DNA from: Pempheris klunzingeri
Lineage: Eukaryota; Chordata; Actinopteri; Acropomatiformes; Pempheridae
Length of the DNA: 64,000 nucleotides
Assembly: GCF_042242105.1 (NCBI RefSeq)
Contig: NC_092013.1
Span: 5,839,730 to 5,903,729, forward strand
Direction: 5' to 3'
In this document: one piece after another, positions 35,301 to 45,745 of the stretch
Layout: the number at the start of each line of letters is the position of its first letter
How positions within the stretch are numbered: the stretch's first letter is position 1
Notes under the pieces: model-generated
What the model saw: only the letters and a program-made list of their open reading frames with translations
The model's database searches: none
Told to the model about the DNA's origin: nothing
Position numbers and translations under genes: made by a program

Positions 35301-38038
35301 GCTGAGCAAGGCGGCAGTACATCGAGTTGTCCGACACGATCTTGATCAGCTCTGGGAAGTGGTAGCCGTACCACTCACTGCGGACACGAGGCAATGATTG
35401 TTAGAAAAGAAACCACGCGTGAAGTAATGTGTGATGTCAGAAACAAGCTACAGACCTCAGAGATCACAACAAACCAATGGATGTCTCACCAAACAGTATT
35501 GCCCCTTCAGACAACAACTGGCAGAGCAGGTGTGTTCGGGGAGGATAATGTTCCTCCCGTTTCTATACAGCCAGCACACTATGGTGTACTGTCTGCGGTA
35601 AGCATTAGGAGGATACTCGCATGGACAAATGCACACTTAAAATCAAATGTACAAACAAAAAGAGCCACACACAGAGGCCTCAGGTTTTGCTATGGTAGGT
35701 TTTAAAACTTTGACATGCCAAGCGAGCACCCTCCCCCATACCAACAACTGCCAGTTGCTGACCAAACACCTAGTGTGGCCACAGAATTAGGACAGAACAC
35801 TGCCATGCAACACAGGCTGTGACAACCAAACTCAACCTGCACAGAACCACTGCAAAGTTTCATCTCAAACAGTATACGCATCGTTAGTTTTAGTAGCATG
35901 ATGCAGGCTGCCCTACCGGACACGCATGGAGAATGTGTTGATGTCTTTGTCCAGCTGGTCCAACAGAGCAATGGACTGGATGATCATGTTGTCGACCCTG
36001 TTGACATTGAACTTGACTTTGGCTCTGGAGTAGCTGTGGCCGAGACCCAGCTGTGCCTTGGAGGCGGCCTGGCCGGTCAGACCCTTCACCAGGGAGTGGA
36101 AGTGCAGCCGAATGCCTGACATGACAAGATGGAAAGGTTTGCTAGAGTGAAGTGGAACAGTAGCACAAGAGCATGCAATAAGTGGCTTTTCAGATTTTCA
36201 GTATGAACCTTCATGGGTTTCAGGATCACAAGATCACATCACAAGCAGCCACAGTATTCTTAATAGGAAGCCTGACAACTTAAGCATTGCCCTCCAGCTA
36301 CAGAAACACTACCTGCTCCCAACTTTCTATATCCAACCAAAAAAAACAAGCTCCTCCCAAATAATGTGAATACATCATTATGCGAGCTGCGTCCTCACCT
36401 CTGCTTATCTCTGCCACCACTCCACCAGTCTGGATGGAGAATGAAAGCTCTTCTTGTAGAGTTGCTCCGATTTTGGCATCCGAGACGCCCAGCACAGCTT
36501 TCTTCTTTCCGGAGACGGGCAGGTTCGTCTCTAGGAACAACTTCAGGTCGGCATGCACCACACCTGCGAGTGTGAAGGAGAGGAGATCACACATTCATCT
36601 GTATATAAATAATGGAAACAAAGCTTAAACACTGCAAAGCCATTCCAGAAATGCGACCTGACACGTGTTTCACCTGCCTGGTTTTGTTTTTATTTGTCCA
36701 GGCTTATTCTTTCATGAATTAGCCAATCAGGAGAAATTTAGAAACTGCAAATGTGGATCAGCAGTTCTTCTGTTAGGAGTCCTTAATATTAGTGCTCAAT
36801 TAGATAATTGTGCAATATCTCTAAAACTTACATTACATGTAATGTAGCTGTGAAATCAGGTCTGCATAACAAGTGGCTGCTGCATTTCAATTTTCCTCAG
36901 ATGTTCAGAGTTAACATGAAGCTGTCCGCACAGAAACTCAGTGGATTGACAGATTATAAAAACATCATTACAACTGAGGACGCCAACACAGCTGTTAAGT
37001 AGGGAGTCCAGCTTACCTTCAGAAATCGCGTTTATGTTCTCCAGAGCAGCCTGGGCCGACTTGAAGGGGAAGAAGGCGGCCAGGCTCACCATGCTGTTGA
37101 ACTTTCCGATGCTCAGCACGCTCTCCTCCACCTGAAAACACACACACACACACCTTTGTTATCGCTGCTCCACCTGAAACACACACATGCTGCTATCTCT
37201 GCTCCATCAGCAGGACTGAGTTAAAAAAAAAAAGCAGGGAATGAAAGCCCACCTGAGGCAGCAGCATGCCGATCTCCTCCACCTCTTTGACGGCGAACAG
37301 CGCGTAGCCCGCCGCGTGCTCGAACAACACGTGCAACAGCACCTGCAGAAGGTAAGGGCGTTGAATTAAAGAAAAAGCCACACAACCACGGACATGAGAT
37401 AACATCTACGTATAGACCAGCAAAAGTTAGATGTTTGTAAAGGCTACAAGCACAATGCTAAGCGTGTTTACTCGTCTTCCACGTGGTAATCTTTAGCATT
37501 ATTTTTTGGTAGCATCGCAGTTAACGTTAATGGAGTCATGCGCGCAATATAACATTTAAATCCAACAATTATTCATCAGTGCTGACTTTAACTTAACCAT
37601 GGTGGCCAAGCACATTAACATAACTTTCACGCGCAGCCACGTTGTCGTGATGATGAACCCACGTGTTGGCCTGGGCCCGTGCGCCACTAAGCTAACTTAT
37701 GCTAGTAGCCCGGCTAACGCTAGCATAAGGCCGCTAGTAACTAAATAACGAACAGCGGCTGAAAGTACAAATCGCTGCTTTTCACTTGCATGACTGCGAC
37801 TTCAAAAGCTGCCCAAGTTTAACGTTACTGCCTGTAGTTAAGTAGTTTAGATTAAATACGCATGTTTTAGCTAAGTCGGCTAATTGCGCCGCTCACGTTG
37901 AAAGGCCTTCGGGCGGAAAATATCTGAAAACAGCCTTTTTCTTTTTAAATCGTCGGTATATTCAGGGAGCGTTGGACTGTCTCCTACAATAAGAAAGTCC
38001 AAACACTCAGCAGCGCTTCTCTTACCATGGTTAGTGAA
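32316..38038 (-). CDS. nop56: Nucleolar protein 56, core box C/D snoRNP protein
   Basis: NOP56 forms, with NOP58, 15.5K and fibrillarin, the box C/D snoRNP that 2'-O-methylates rRNA in the nucleolus. Exons in gene order: 38038-38036 (ATG only), 37342-37253, 37131-37017, 36563-36399, 36115-35917, 35377-35190, 34800-34649, 34453-34353, 33649-33501, 33289-33168, 32951-32832, 32612-32316; 566 aa. The NOP5NT domain opens with [20 protein letters not shown]. The NOSIC/Nop region includes [76 protein letters not shown] and the Nop signature [14 protein letters not shown]. The C-terminus is a Lys-rich acidic tail (runs of KKKKKRK) in the last exon. At least four introns carry box C/D snoRNAs, as in mammalian NOP56. 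No GGCCTG repeat, the SCA36 motif of human intron 1, is present. Identification is very secure. Confidence 0.97.
33025..33095 (-). ncRNA. snord57: Box C/D snoRNA SNORD57 in nop56 intron 10
   Basis: On the minus strand a perfect C box ATGATGA (plus 33083-33089) is paired with a D box CTGA (plus 33030-33033). A terminal stem CTGTG/CGCAG closes it (plus 33091-33095 and 33025-33029). The guide directly upstream of box D is antisense to 18S rRNA GGCTCATTAAATCAGTT. Counting five bases from box D places methylation on the A of GGCUCA, which by my count of human 18S is A99, the known SNORD57 target. Human SNORD57 also lies in NOP56. About 71 nt. Confidence 0.88.
33368..33439 (-). ncRNA. snord56: Box C/D snoRNA SNORD56 in nop56 intron 9
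   Basis: On the minus strand a C box GTGATGC (near plus 33430-33436) is followed by a guide antisense to 18S TGACGAAAAATA, then a degenerate D' box CAGT. The final D box CTGA lies at plus 33371-33374, with a short TGC/GCA closing stem. The fifth base upstream of the D' box pairs with the C of GUGACG, which fits 18S C517, the SNORD56 target. Human SNORD56 is also hosted by NOP56. The boxes are less perfect than in snord57, so the ends are approximate. Confidence 0.72.
33946..34045 (-). ncRNA. Possible box C/D snoRNA in nop56 intron 8 (weak)
   Basis: On the minus strand a C box ATGATGT (plus 34035-34041) is matched about 85 bases on by CTGA (plus 33950-33953), with a four-base CAAA/TTTG closing stem. 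No rRNA guide was recognised. Host context supports it; the short stem and the lack of a target weaken it. Confidence 0.3.
34537..34613 (-). ncRNA. snord110: Box C/D snoRNA SNORD110, copy in nop56 intron 7
   Basis: Minus-strand C box ATGATGT (plus 34601-34607) and D box CTGA (plus 34543-34546) are closed by a perfect six-base stem GGACCA/TGGTCC. The internal guide ATAATCTGTCAATCCA followed by D' CTGA is antisense to 18S rRNA TGGATTGACAGATT-type sequence. The plus-five rule points at the U of GGAUUGACAG, by my count human U1288, the known SNORD110 target. Human SNORD110 lies in NOP56. 77 nt. Confidence 0.88.
36182..36252 (-). ncRNA. Candidate box C/D snoRNA in nop56 intron 4
   Basis: Minus strand: a six-base closing stem GTGGCT/AGCCAC (plus 36247-36252 and 36182-36187) encloses a C-like box GTGATGT (plus 36236-36242) and a D box CTGA (plus 36190-36193), with a second CTGA inside as possible D'. 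Length of 71 nt and host intron fit. No rRNA target was recognised; it could be the fish counterpart of SNORD86, which I cannot verify. Confidence 0.42.
36898..36976 (-). ncRNA. snord110: Box C/D snoRNA SNORD110, second copy in nop56 intron 3
   Basis: Minus-strand C box ATGATGT (plus 36962-36968) and D box CTGA (plus 36905-36908) are closed by a seven-base stem CAGTTGT/ACATCTG with one mismatch. The D' guide ATAATCTGTCAATCCA is identical to that of the intron 7 copy, so it should target the same 18S uridine. The rest of the RNA differs, which points to an old duplication with conserved guide. Confidence 0.82.
37343..38035 (-). other. nop56: nop56 intron 1
   Basis: Non-coding. It contains scattered GCTAAC/GCTAGC words, for example at 37687-37735, of the type seen at the other CpG promoters. 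No GGCCTG tandem repeat is seen. Confidence 0.6.
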
Positions 38039-38175
38039 TATCTGTAGCAGCACGCAGGTCGCGTCTGCTCTGCTCCTTCACCTCGACAGAAAAGACGTGA
38101 ACTCACATTTCTGCCAGAGACCACATGACCCGAATACCGCGAGATCTACGTAACACCGCGAGAACTGACCGAGAC
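38039..38175 (-). promoter_or_regulatory. nop56: nop56 promoter and 5' UTR
   Basis: Upstream of the ATG on the minus strand. Two CCGCGAGA words (plus 38137-38144 and 38156-38163), 19 bases apart, read TCTCGCGG on the minus strand, the Kaiso-like motif common in ribosome-biogenesis promoters. A pyrimidine tract CTTTTCT (minus; plus about 38089-38097) could be a 5' TOP start, as is usual for snoRNA host genes. The start site is inferred. Confidence 0.5.
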
Positions 38176-40030
38176 TGGACACAAAGCAGGAAGTCAGTTT
38201 CCACTATTAAAGTTGGTTAAAATAAAACATTAAAGGATAAAGCTTATGCTATTTTACATTTTTTTCTCATCTTTAATTGGTTTAATTGATTTAATTGGGC
38301 CATTTTTTTAAAAGTATGTTTTTATAAACATTAGTCAGACAGGAGTACACAGAAGTTGGAGACTTTTTTAGCCATACATGCATACACATTAGAGCTCTAC
38401 TGGCTATTTACAGCATCAGGAATTATTTACAGCAAAATAAACTACAGTGAGTGCACATGCTCACAATAATGAAGGAAAATAACACCCTGTCCAATGGCGT
38501 GGCTCACTGGTGTGCTGAAATGTTTGAATTCTTTTGTTTCTTATTGTTTTATTGTTTATGGACACACAGACGTCAAATATTATTATATTAACAACATTTT
38601 TTATTATCAATTAGTCATTTAATCTATATAGTGCCAGTAAATGCTGGAATATGTTCATCATTTTCAGAGTCAATGGTTACCAAAAAAAGCCACAAACTCA
38701 ACGATATTTAATTTAGTGTCATTGCAGACTAAGATCAGTGAATATTGACTATTTTGCAGCTGGAACCAGTCTTTTTTTTTTTGGCATTTTTACATTAAAA
38801 TAAATTAATTATGAAAATGGTTGCAGATTTTCTGTCATTAAGAGGAATACATCACACAGACAACACTGGTTTGTGTTTTGTTTGTTTTTTTTCTTTTTAG
38901 GGAATTTGCTAATTGAAACAGAATATAGTATATAGTCAGACTTATCAAATGCAGCACTCAGTCAGTACAGTAAGCGGCAAGGGACACATTTGCAGTGATT
39001 TTGTCTCTGTAGTCATTGGCTGGAAGGTTAAAAGAGCTGATTAAAGAAGTACAGACTCACATGCGTATGATAGCTGTTATACATCTCTATTCATCACAAG
39101 GATTTGGAATTTTAAAAAACATTTAAAAAGCCAGGCAGGCATGAAAGCAAAAGCCAGACGTAGGTGATGGAAAAATGTAATTAGAGCTTGTGCGTCATTG
39201 CGGTGAAGAAGTGCTAAGGAAGAGATACAAAGCTGCTTGACCAGATTCAGCGGTGCCAGTGTTTTTAATTGTCCACTCCTGCAGAGTATTGTGACAGCAG
39301 TATCGATCCCGTCTGCAATAACATGTCACCATCATGCAGGAAAAGGGCTGAGTGTCATATTTAGGAAAAAGCATCATTAAAGTTCTTCAGAGTCCTGTGG
39401 TTTCCAAGGAACAGATGCATGCTGGTCTATTTGTACACAAGCGTAAATCACTGGCAGGTCGTAAATGTCGCATTGTGTTGGATATTAGTTTAGAGCAGAG
39501 AATTTATGACTGACCTCTTTGGGACATACTGTCTCTTGGCTGCTACACATAATGGAAGTCCGGCGCATTGATCACAATAATCTTTTTCCAGGATGAAAGT
39601 CACTTACAGATTGAACTTTGCTTCTCGGTCAGCAATAGACTAAAGAATAAGATTTACCCTCTTTTCTTATTATAGTTATTTTAAAGATAAATGACTGAAA
39701 ATGTGTTTGTTTGCTGTCACGTGTGATAATATGTTCAACAAGGGCTCATCCAGCGCTGCAAACAATCACATCAAATGCATTGAGCATGTGTGGAACATAC
39801 ACACCCTGTAGCTCTCCTAATAATATGCAGGCGCCACAGGGTTTCTCATCAATGTGTCATTCTGTCAACCTTGTCAAAGGCCTACATGGTGAGCTTATTA
39901 TTGCCCTTAAAAAAAAAGCCAGATTCCTGAGTAATATGTGTGTCTCCAGGAACATGGAGGAGAGTGCTTGAAGGAGCCTGTTGAGGAGCGGATGTGAGGG
40001 AGGACAGTAAAAGCTCAGGGATCAGGAGAG
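38176..40030. other. Intergenic region between nop56 and mln (divergent)
   Basis: No gene is supported. AT-rich, and includes a degenerate repeat listed separately at about 38578-38835. Confidence 0.6.
38578..38835. repeat. Degenerate copy of a teleost MITE-like repeat
   Basis: Words such as TTATCAATTAGTCATTTAATC, GCTGGAACCAGT and ATTAATTATGAAAATGGTTGCAG follow the order of the same repeat family found at 59199-59477. Strongly decayed; resemblance only. Confidence 0.4.
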
Positions 40031-40139
40031 GGCTTGATATAAAGGCTGACTGGGACAAGCTGCCTCTCAGAGCGGTGGAGCTCTGCTCATCTTAAAGCAT
40101 CCCTCCTGCAGGAACTGACACACACGGCTGACACAGAAC
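40030..40139 (+). promoter_or_regulatory. mln: mln promoter TATA region and non-coding exon 1
   Basis: TATAAAG at about 40036 lies some 30 bases upstream of a likely start. The following sequence ends in a donor AAC|GTGAGT at 40139/40140 and would join the coding exon at 40657. A TATA box fits a tissue-restricted hormone gene. The start site is inferred. Confidence 0.5.
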
Positions 40140-40667
40140 GTGAGTAACATATAACTTCTTCTGCTCCTCCTCCGTCTCTGCCTCGCTCTCTGTGTGTTTC
40201 CCCTCTTTTGACGTCCTGTTTCTCTTACTTTTTTTTGCTCTGAGCTGTCTTGCTGTTGTAAGTATGGCTGGTCCACTCCGGCCTCTTATCTTGCTTGTCA
40301 GTTACTTCCATGCTTCTTCCCCCCTACTCCCGCCTCTCTGTTTCCCTATCTACTATCTATTTGTAAACCTCTCCCTTGCATAATAACCTGGGATCCCGTG
40401 TCCTTATTCCTCTAAACTCAGTCATTGTTTCTGGCGTGCACACACATTGAGCCTCACGTCAAACACTGTATGCTGACCTATTTTGACTGGCCTCTCTTTC
40501 CCACTGCAAAAAAATTCTGTAAGTGGCCTGGCCTCAGTGCCACTCACCCCTGTCCATGTGGAAACACTGGCTATACAGTATGTTTGTATGAACCTTACCT
40601 GTTCTGCATGAATGCCTACGTACAGTATGTACATATGCGTGTGTGTATGTGTCCAGGACTGAGCAGA

Positions 40668-41631
40668 ATGAGCATGCGCAGAGCAGTGGCTGGTTGTGCG
40701 GTGCTGGCGTGCCTGGTGGCGCTGCTGGCAGAGAGGACAGAGGGACACATCACCTTCTTCAGTCCAAAGGAGATGATGCTGATGAAGGTAAGCAGCAACA
40801 AGTGAGGTGGAGTGACTGTTTTATTAGTAGTGTCACGTCATCGTCAAGTAGTCAAGTGGTAGTAGTTGGGGAGAAGTCAATTGGCAGAAAGATAATCAGC
40901 AAATACTTTGATCTTCATATCACTTTTCAAGGACAAAATGCTGAACTTTCATTTGTTCCACATTCTCAGTTTTGCTACTTTTTGTTTGACTTTTGTTTCA
41001 GTAAAATGGGTTTCTTGGGTTTTGGGATGTTGGCTGCACAAAACAGTTTGAAAAGAAAACTTCAATAGACATTTTTCTGTTTTATTCTGACACTTTTTAA
41101 ATCAAATCATTTATTACCTAACTGGCAGATTAATGAAGATTAATGAAAACGGTAGTTAGTTGCAGTCCAAGTAGCAAAAAGCCTAAATGTGAGTGCTATT
41201 TTGTCCAATTTATCAAATAGGAAAAATTGAATGACGAATTAAGATTTTCAATTCTCATGAGTGTTGATGTTTGGTGTTCTCGTTTGGCAACGTTTGAATG
41301 TTTGAACTGACAAAATAAATGAAAACAAAACGAAGTGGAGGTTGGCCACAGTGTCAAATCGGTATCAGAAGCTGATTAACAGCCTGCTGCAGTTTATAGA
41401 TAAAGGGATAAATGAAGATATAGTGGCTTGTCATACTGTGCACAGTAAAAGCATGACGTCCTTGCTGCATTGCATGTGTTCTTTATTTGAATGTATGTTT
41501 TTATATGTGTGTTCGTGCTGCAGGAGCGAGAAGGTAGAAAGGACATGGAGCCTCGATCGGAGGATGGTCAGTTTGAAGAGGTTACAGTCCAACAGCTTCC
41601 TCAGGTGGAGCGTGGTGGAAACCCTGTGAGT

Positions 41632-41668
<37 letters not shown>

Positions 41669-42074
41669 AACATCACCCCCAATCTCATTGCTGAATTGTG
41701 CCACTGAATTACAAACCAGTAACATCTACATCTTTTGTCTGTCCAGGATAAAACAGTGGAGATTGCCGTCCGTCTTTCCCCCAAACAACTGGATCATGTG
41801 GCTCCGGTGCTTGAAGAAATCATCCATGAAATAGTGGAGCAACGTCAGAGAGGTACATGTGTTTTTGAGTGGTGGAAGATGTAATGACACATTTGTTTAA
41901 AAAAAAGAAAAAAGAAAAAGCTCTTCAGCAGACTCGCAGCATGACCTCGTATTTTATTTTATCATCCAGAAGTGATTAGTACACACACACACTCACAAGT
42001 GATAAAGCTTTGATTAAAAACCTCTTTGGTAACCAAACCGTCCTCTCACTGTCTCCGTCTCTGCAGCCAAATAG
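40668..42074 (+). CDS. mln: Motilin precursor
   Basis: Motilin is a gut peptide hormone acting on the motilin/ghrelin receptor family. Coding exons: 40668-40787, 41524-41625, 41747-41852, 42067-42074; 111 aa. ATG at 40668 is the first in the exon; a second Met follows two codons later. Residues 1-25 form a signal peptide (hydrophobic VAGCAVLACLVALLA), with cleavage likely after TEG. The mature peptide starts HITFFSPKEMMLMK and continues EREGRKDMEP. Fish motilins that I recall share HIxFFSPKEM. GRK after ERE is a possible amidation/dibasic cleavage site. The motilin-associated peptide contains TVEIAVRLSPKQLDHVAPVL, corresponding to the mammalian EIGMRMNSRQLEKYPATL block, and the precursor ends in RAK as the human one ends in AAK. 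The last exon holds only the final codons. AATAAA follows at about 42168. Confidence 0.9.
41633..41668. repeat. (CA)n microsatellite in mln intron
   Basis: A pure CA run about 8 bases after the donor of coding exon 2 of mln. Confidence 0.9.
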
Positions 42075-42493
42075 CGCGGACGATGACGGGAGGAGGTGGA
42101 CGGCTGTACAAATTCTTCAAAAAGCACTGAATGCTCAAATGTTTTGTTGTGTTTTAATGGATCAGTCAATAAAGGGAAGTGATTGTGTCACTTACTGGAG
42201 CTTCTGTTGTCATTTCTGAAAGGGCTTGAGTTGGCCACATGGTGTCAGCATCTCTCTCAGGAAACCCCCTTTTTTCATTTCACTCCCTCACACACCTGAC
42301 TCAAAGTCACAGGTCTCTCTTCCAAAGAAGAAAACACATTCACCATTTTCATCCTTTCAAATAACCTATAAAAATGCATAAAAATGGGTGTTAACTTCAC
42401 CCGACGATTTTATAGACACATCACGGCAGAGTTGTTTGCTCAAGTGTAGCGAAAGCGTTGCAATTTAACCCTCCACTTTGTGAGGCACTTGTT

Positions 42494-44024
42494 TCAGAGC
42501 ATTGATGTCAGTCTCTCGCTGATCTCGAAGTCTTTGACTGCGAGGGCGGGGTCTCGAGCTAAAGGAGCGGGGAGAGTCAGGGAGCAGTCGCTGTCAAAAT
42601 ACTTCCCAGTTATCCCCTCCATTTCTTCTGCTAGGGCACAGTAGATTGAGCTGACTGCACCCTCCTCTGGAGACTGAGGGGGAGACAAGGGTGGTGAAGA
42701 AGAAATGTGAGAGTACGATAAAAAAAACAAAACTACAGACAGATATCTCCACAAGTGCAAATATGCAAACAGGAAGTTTGTGTAATCTCTGCCTGTCTCG
42801 TATAACCAGATTCCTGAGCATGGTTCATCTCCACGGACACAGATCTTAGATGCACATGGGAGGGGTGGATGTCAGGTCAAGTGTTTGAACCGTGGCTGAA
42901 TAAAGGCAGTGGTGAAACAGATCTGTCACAAAAACTGGTGATTGATCCCAGATGTGAGTTTGACTGTTGGCTGGTTGTGAAAGCTGCGTGTGTATCATAT
43001 AGCACCTTTCAAAAAAGTTAGAAAATGCTTTACAACAAAAACTAACAACATATAATAAAATAAGATTCACAAACTTAAGATATAACAAGATAAGATAAAT
43101 GAATAAAAAGTGCAAGAAATACCAGCAGTTGAGAAAAAGACAAAAGATAAAAGTGAGTCTTAGGAAGAGATACTGAGTTTGCCTACCTGAGATTTCAGAT
43201 GACTGAGATCTGGAGTATGGCAACATCCCAAAAAAAGGTTAAACTGTCACCCAGATTGTTAATTGTTACCCAGAAATAGGTGGTTGTAAACACTCATCAA
43301 ATCACAAACCAACTCTGTCGTTCACCGTGGCTGAATAAAGGCAGTGGTGAAACAGACCTGTCACAAAAACTGGTGATTCATCCCAGATGTGAGTTTGACT
43401 GTTGTCTGGTTGTGAAAGCTGCGTGTGTGTGTGTGTGTAAGTGATGCTGTTAGCAGTAAATTCCAGGAAACCCAAGTATTCGTGGGTATACGCCTTAAAT
43501 ATTCAGCCGACGGTTTTGTTGCATTTGCTCTGTCCTCCAGCTGTCTATGGAGCAGTCAGTGACTAAAAGGTGTAAGGAGCTCTATTACTACAACTTTCCT
43601 ATTTGTAATAATAATAATTTAAATCATAACTCACTTTATATAGCACCTTTCAAAAAAGTTAGAAAATGCTTTACAACAAAAACTAAGAACATATAATAAA
43701 ATAAGATTCACAAACTTTAGATATAACAAGATAAGATAAATGAATAAAAAGTGCAAGAAATACCAGCAAAAGATAAAAGTGAGTCTTAGGAATAGATACT
43801 GAGTTTGCTTGCCTGAGATTTCAGATGACTGAGATCTGGAGTATGGCAACATCCCCAAAAAAGGTTAAACTGTCACCCAGATTGTTAATTGTTACCCAGA
43901 AATAGGTGGTTGTAAACGCTCATCAAATCACAAACCAACTCGTTCACCTTTGGCCTATCATGACTAAAGTAGTTGAGAACACACACTTTTCACATTTGAC
44001 AGTTTTCCTGTACAGTGGGGCATT

Positions 44025-44055
<31 letters not shown>

Positions 44056-45696
44056 GGACGAATACAGAACCGTGTGGAGATATTCTGTCTGCTCAGATTC
44101 AAGTGAATGTACACAATATATATATATTCAGCTTGTCAGATTGGAGGTCTGTGAAAACAAAGGGATGCAGTTCCCGCGCTGTTCATCTAGTGTGGATGTA
44201 AATGCACTTAATTTAAAGCTGAGAACAAGCGCTTCAAATGCAAATCAGTGGTTTGATTCTAAATCCAGTGTGCTACAGTACAAAACAACAACAACAACAA
44301 CAAATGCACTGGGCTTCCCAGTGCTAATTGACTGTGCTGCGTTTGGTTGACTGGAAGCGAAGCGGTTTGTGAAGAGCAAAGGATTCTTAGAAGTGCCTGC
44401 ATCAAGCTCTAAATTTAGTTTAGCTTTCAAAAACATGTGGTAATACTTCAGCTTGTTATCCCAGTAACCAGATGTGAGCTTTGTGTTCTGGCTGTCAAAG
44501 CTTGTCATTAACATGACAAATCTTCATTCGGGCGACTAAACACAGCGCTACAGCCAGTTTTTGCAACATGGCTGCATGCATACATACATATACAGCTATT
44601 CATACATGCAATTACAATTCAAGTGTTATTTTTCATTCTTATGAGCCTAAATCAGGGGCCGTTTATCATGTCAGGTTCATGCAGATCCTAATGTAGTAAC
44701 GATTGTAACAATGATATGATATAAACCTAAAGTACAGTACCAAATTGAGTCAGATTTGAGTCTCTTGTTTCTGGCTCCTTAAGGAACCTGGCGCTTGTGT
44801 CACTGAGCGAGCCCAGCAGGCCGAGTATCAGTGTGACTTCATAAAAATCCATAATAACGATTCTGCCAAACCAGTGTCTCAGTTTGCTCTGTAAACAACA
44901 ACAGGGGGTTTTTGGACAAGCGACCAATCACATTAAACCCGGATGGGCGCAAACCTGATGACTACAAAGTGACTGCAGTACTCACCTTGAAAAAGAAAAA
45001 TCCAATGATGATGAAAAGACAGCGAAACACACATGGATAGTGTCTCATGACCTCGGTCAGGACAACACCAGGGTGCACTGAGTTTGCGGTGACACCTACA
45101 TGCACATAAACACACACATTCAGAGTGCAAATAGAAACAGAGAGGGGCACAGAAACAGAAACTGTTTTTTTTAGTTTCCTGAAATCAATTTCAGCTGCAA
45201 TGCTTTGCTAAAAACTAGCATCCCTCTGCAGCCTTTATGGACACTGACTATAAGTTCTAAGGACTGAAAATATTTATTTTCATTACTCTGAAAAAATGGA
45301 CTTCATATGTGTTTGTGTTGTACAAACGGAGGGTACAGAATCAGAGCACATGCATAAACAAACTAGTTTTTGGCAACTTGAGTTCATAAAACAAGTCACA
45401 TACAGTGTTTATCCATCATGTCATCGCTAATTATCTTACAAGAATCTTGATTCAAGCCTACCTGTCCCTTGTAGCCTGCACGCTAGCTCATTGGTACAGA
45501 TGATATTGTGCAGCTTAGTGTTGCAGTAGATGCTATGTTTGTTAAGATTCAGGTTCTCGCCACGAAAATGCGAGAAGTCCACGGTACCCTTCTTATGGGT
45601 GACTGAGCTGAGGGTGACTATTCGTGACGGAGCTGAACTCCTCATCAGGTCTGGAATGAAATGAAGAGTGAGAGATGACAGGATACACAATATATA

Positions 45697-45745
<49 letters not shown>

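Noticed and set aside
34801-35916. Hairpins in nop56 introns 5 and 6 as possible H/ACA snoRNA
   Set aside because: Local stems exist, but no pair of hairpins with H and ACA boxes at proper spacing could be shown by eye.
37343-38035. Search for a GGCCTG hexanucleotide repeat as in human SCA36
   Set aside because: No tandem GGCCTG or CAGGCC units are present in nop56 intron 1.
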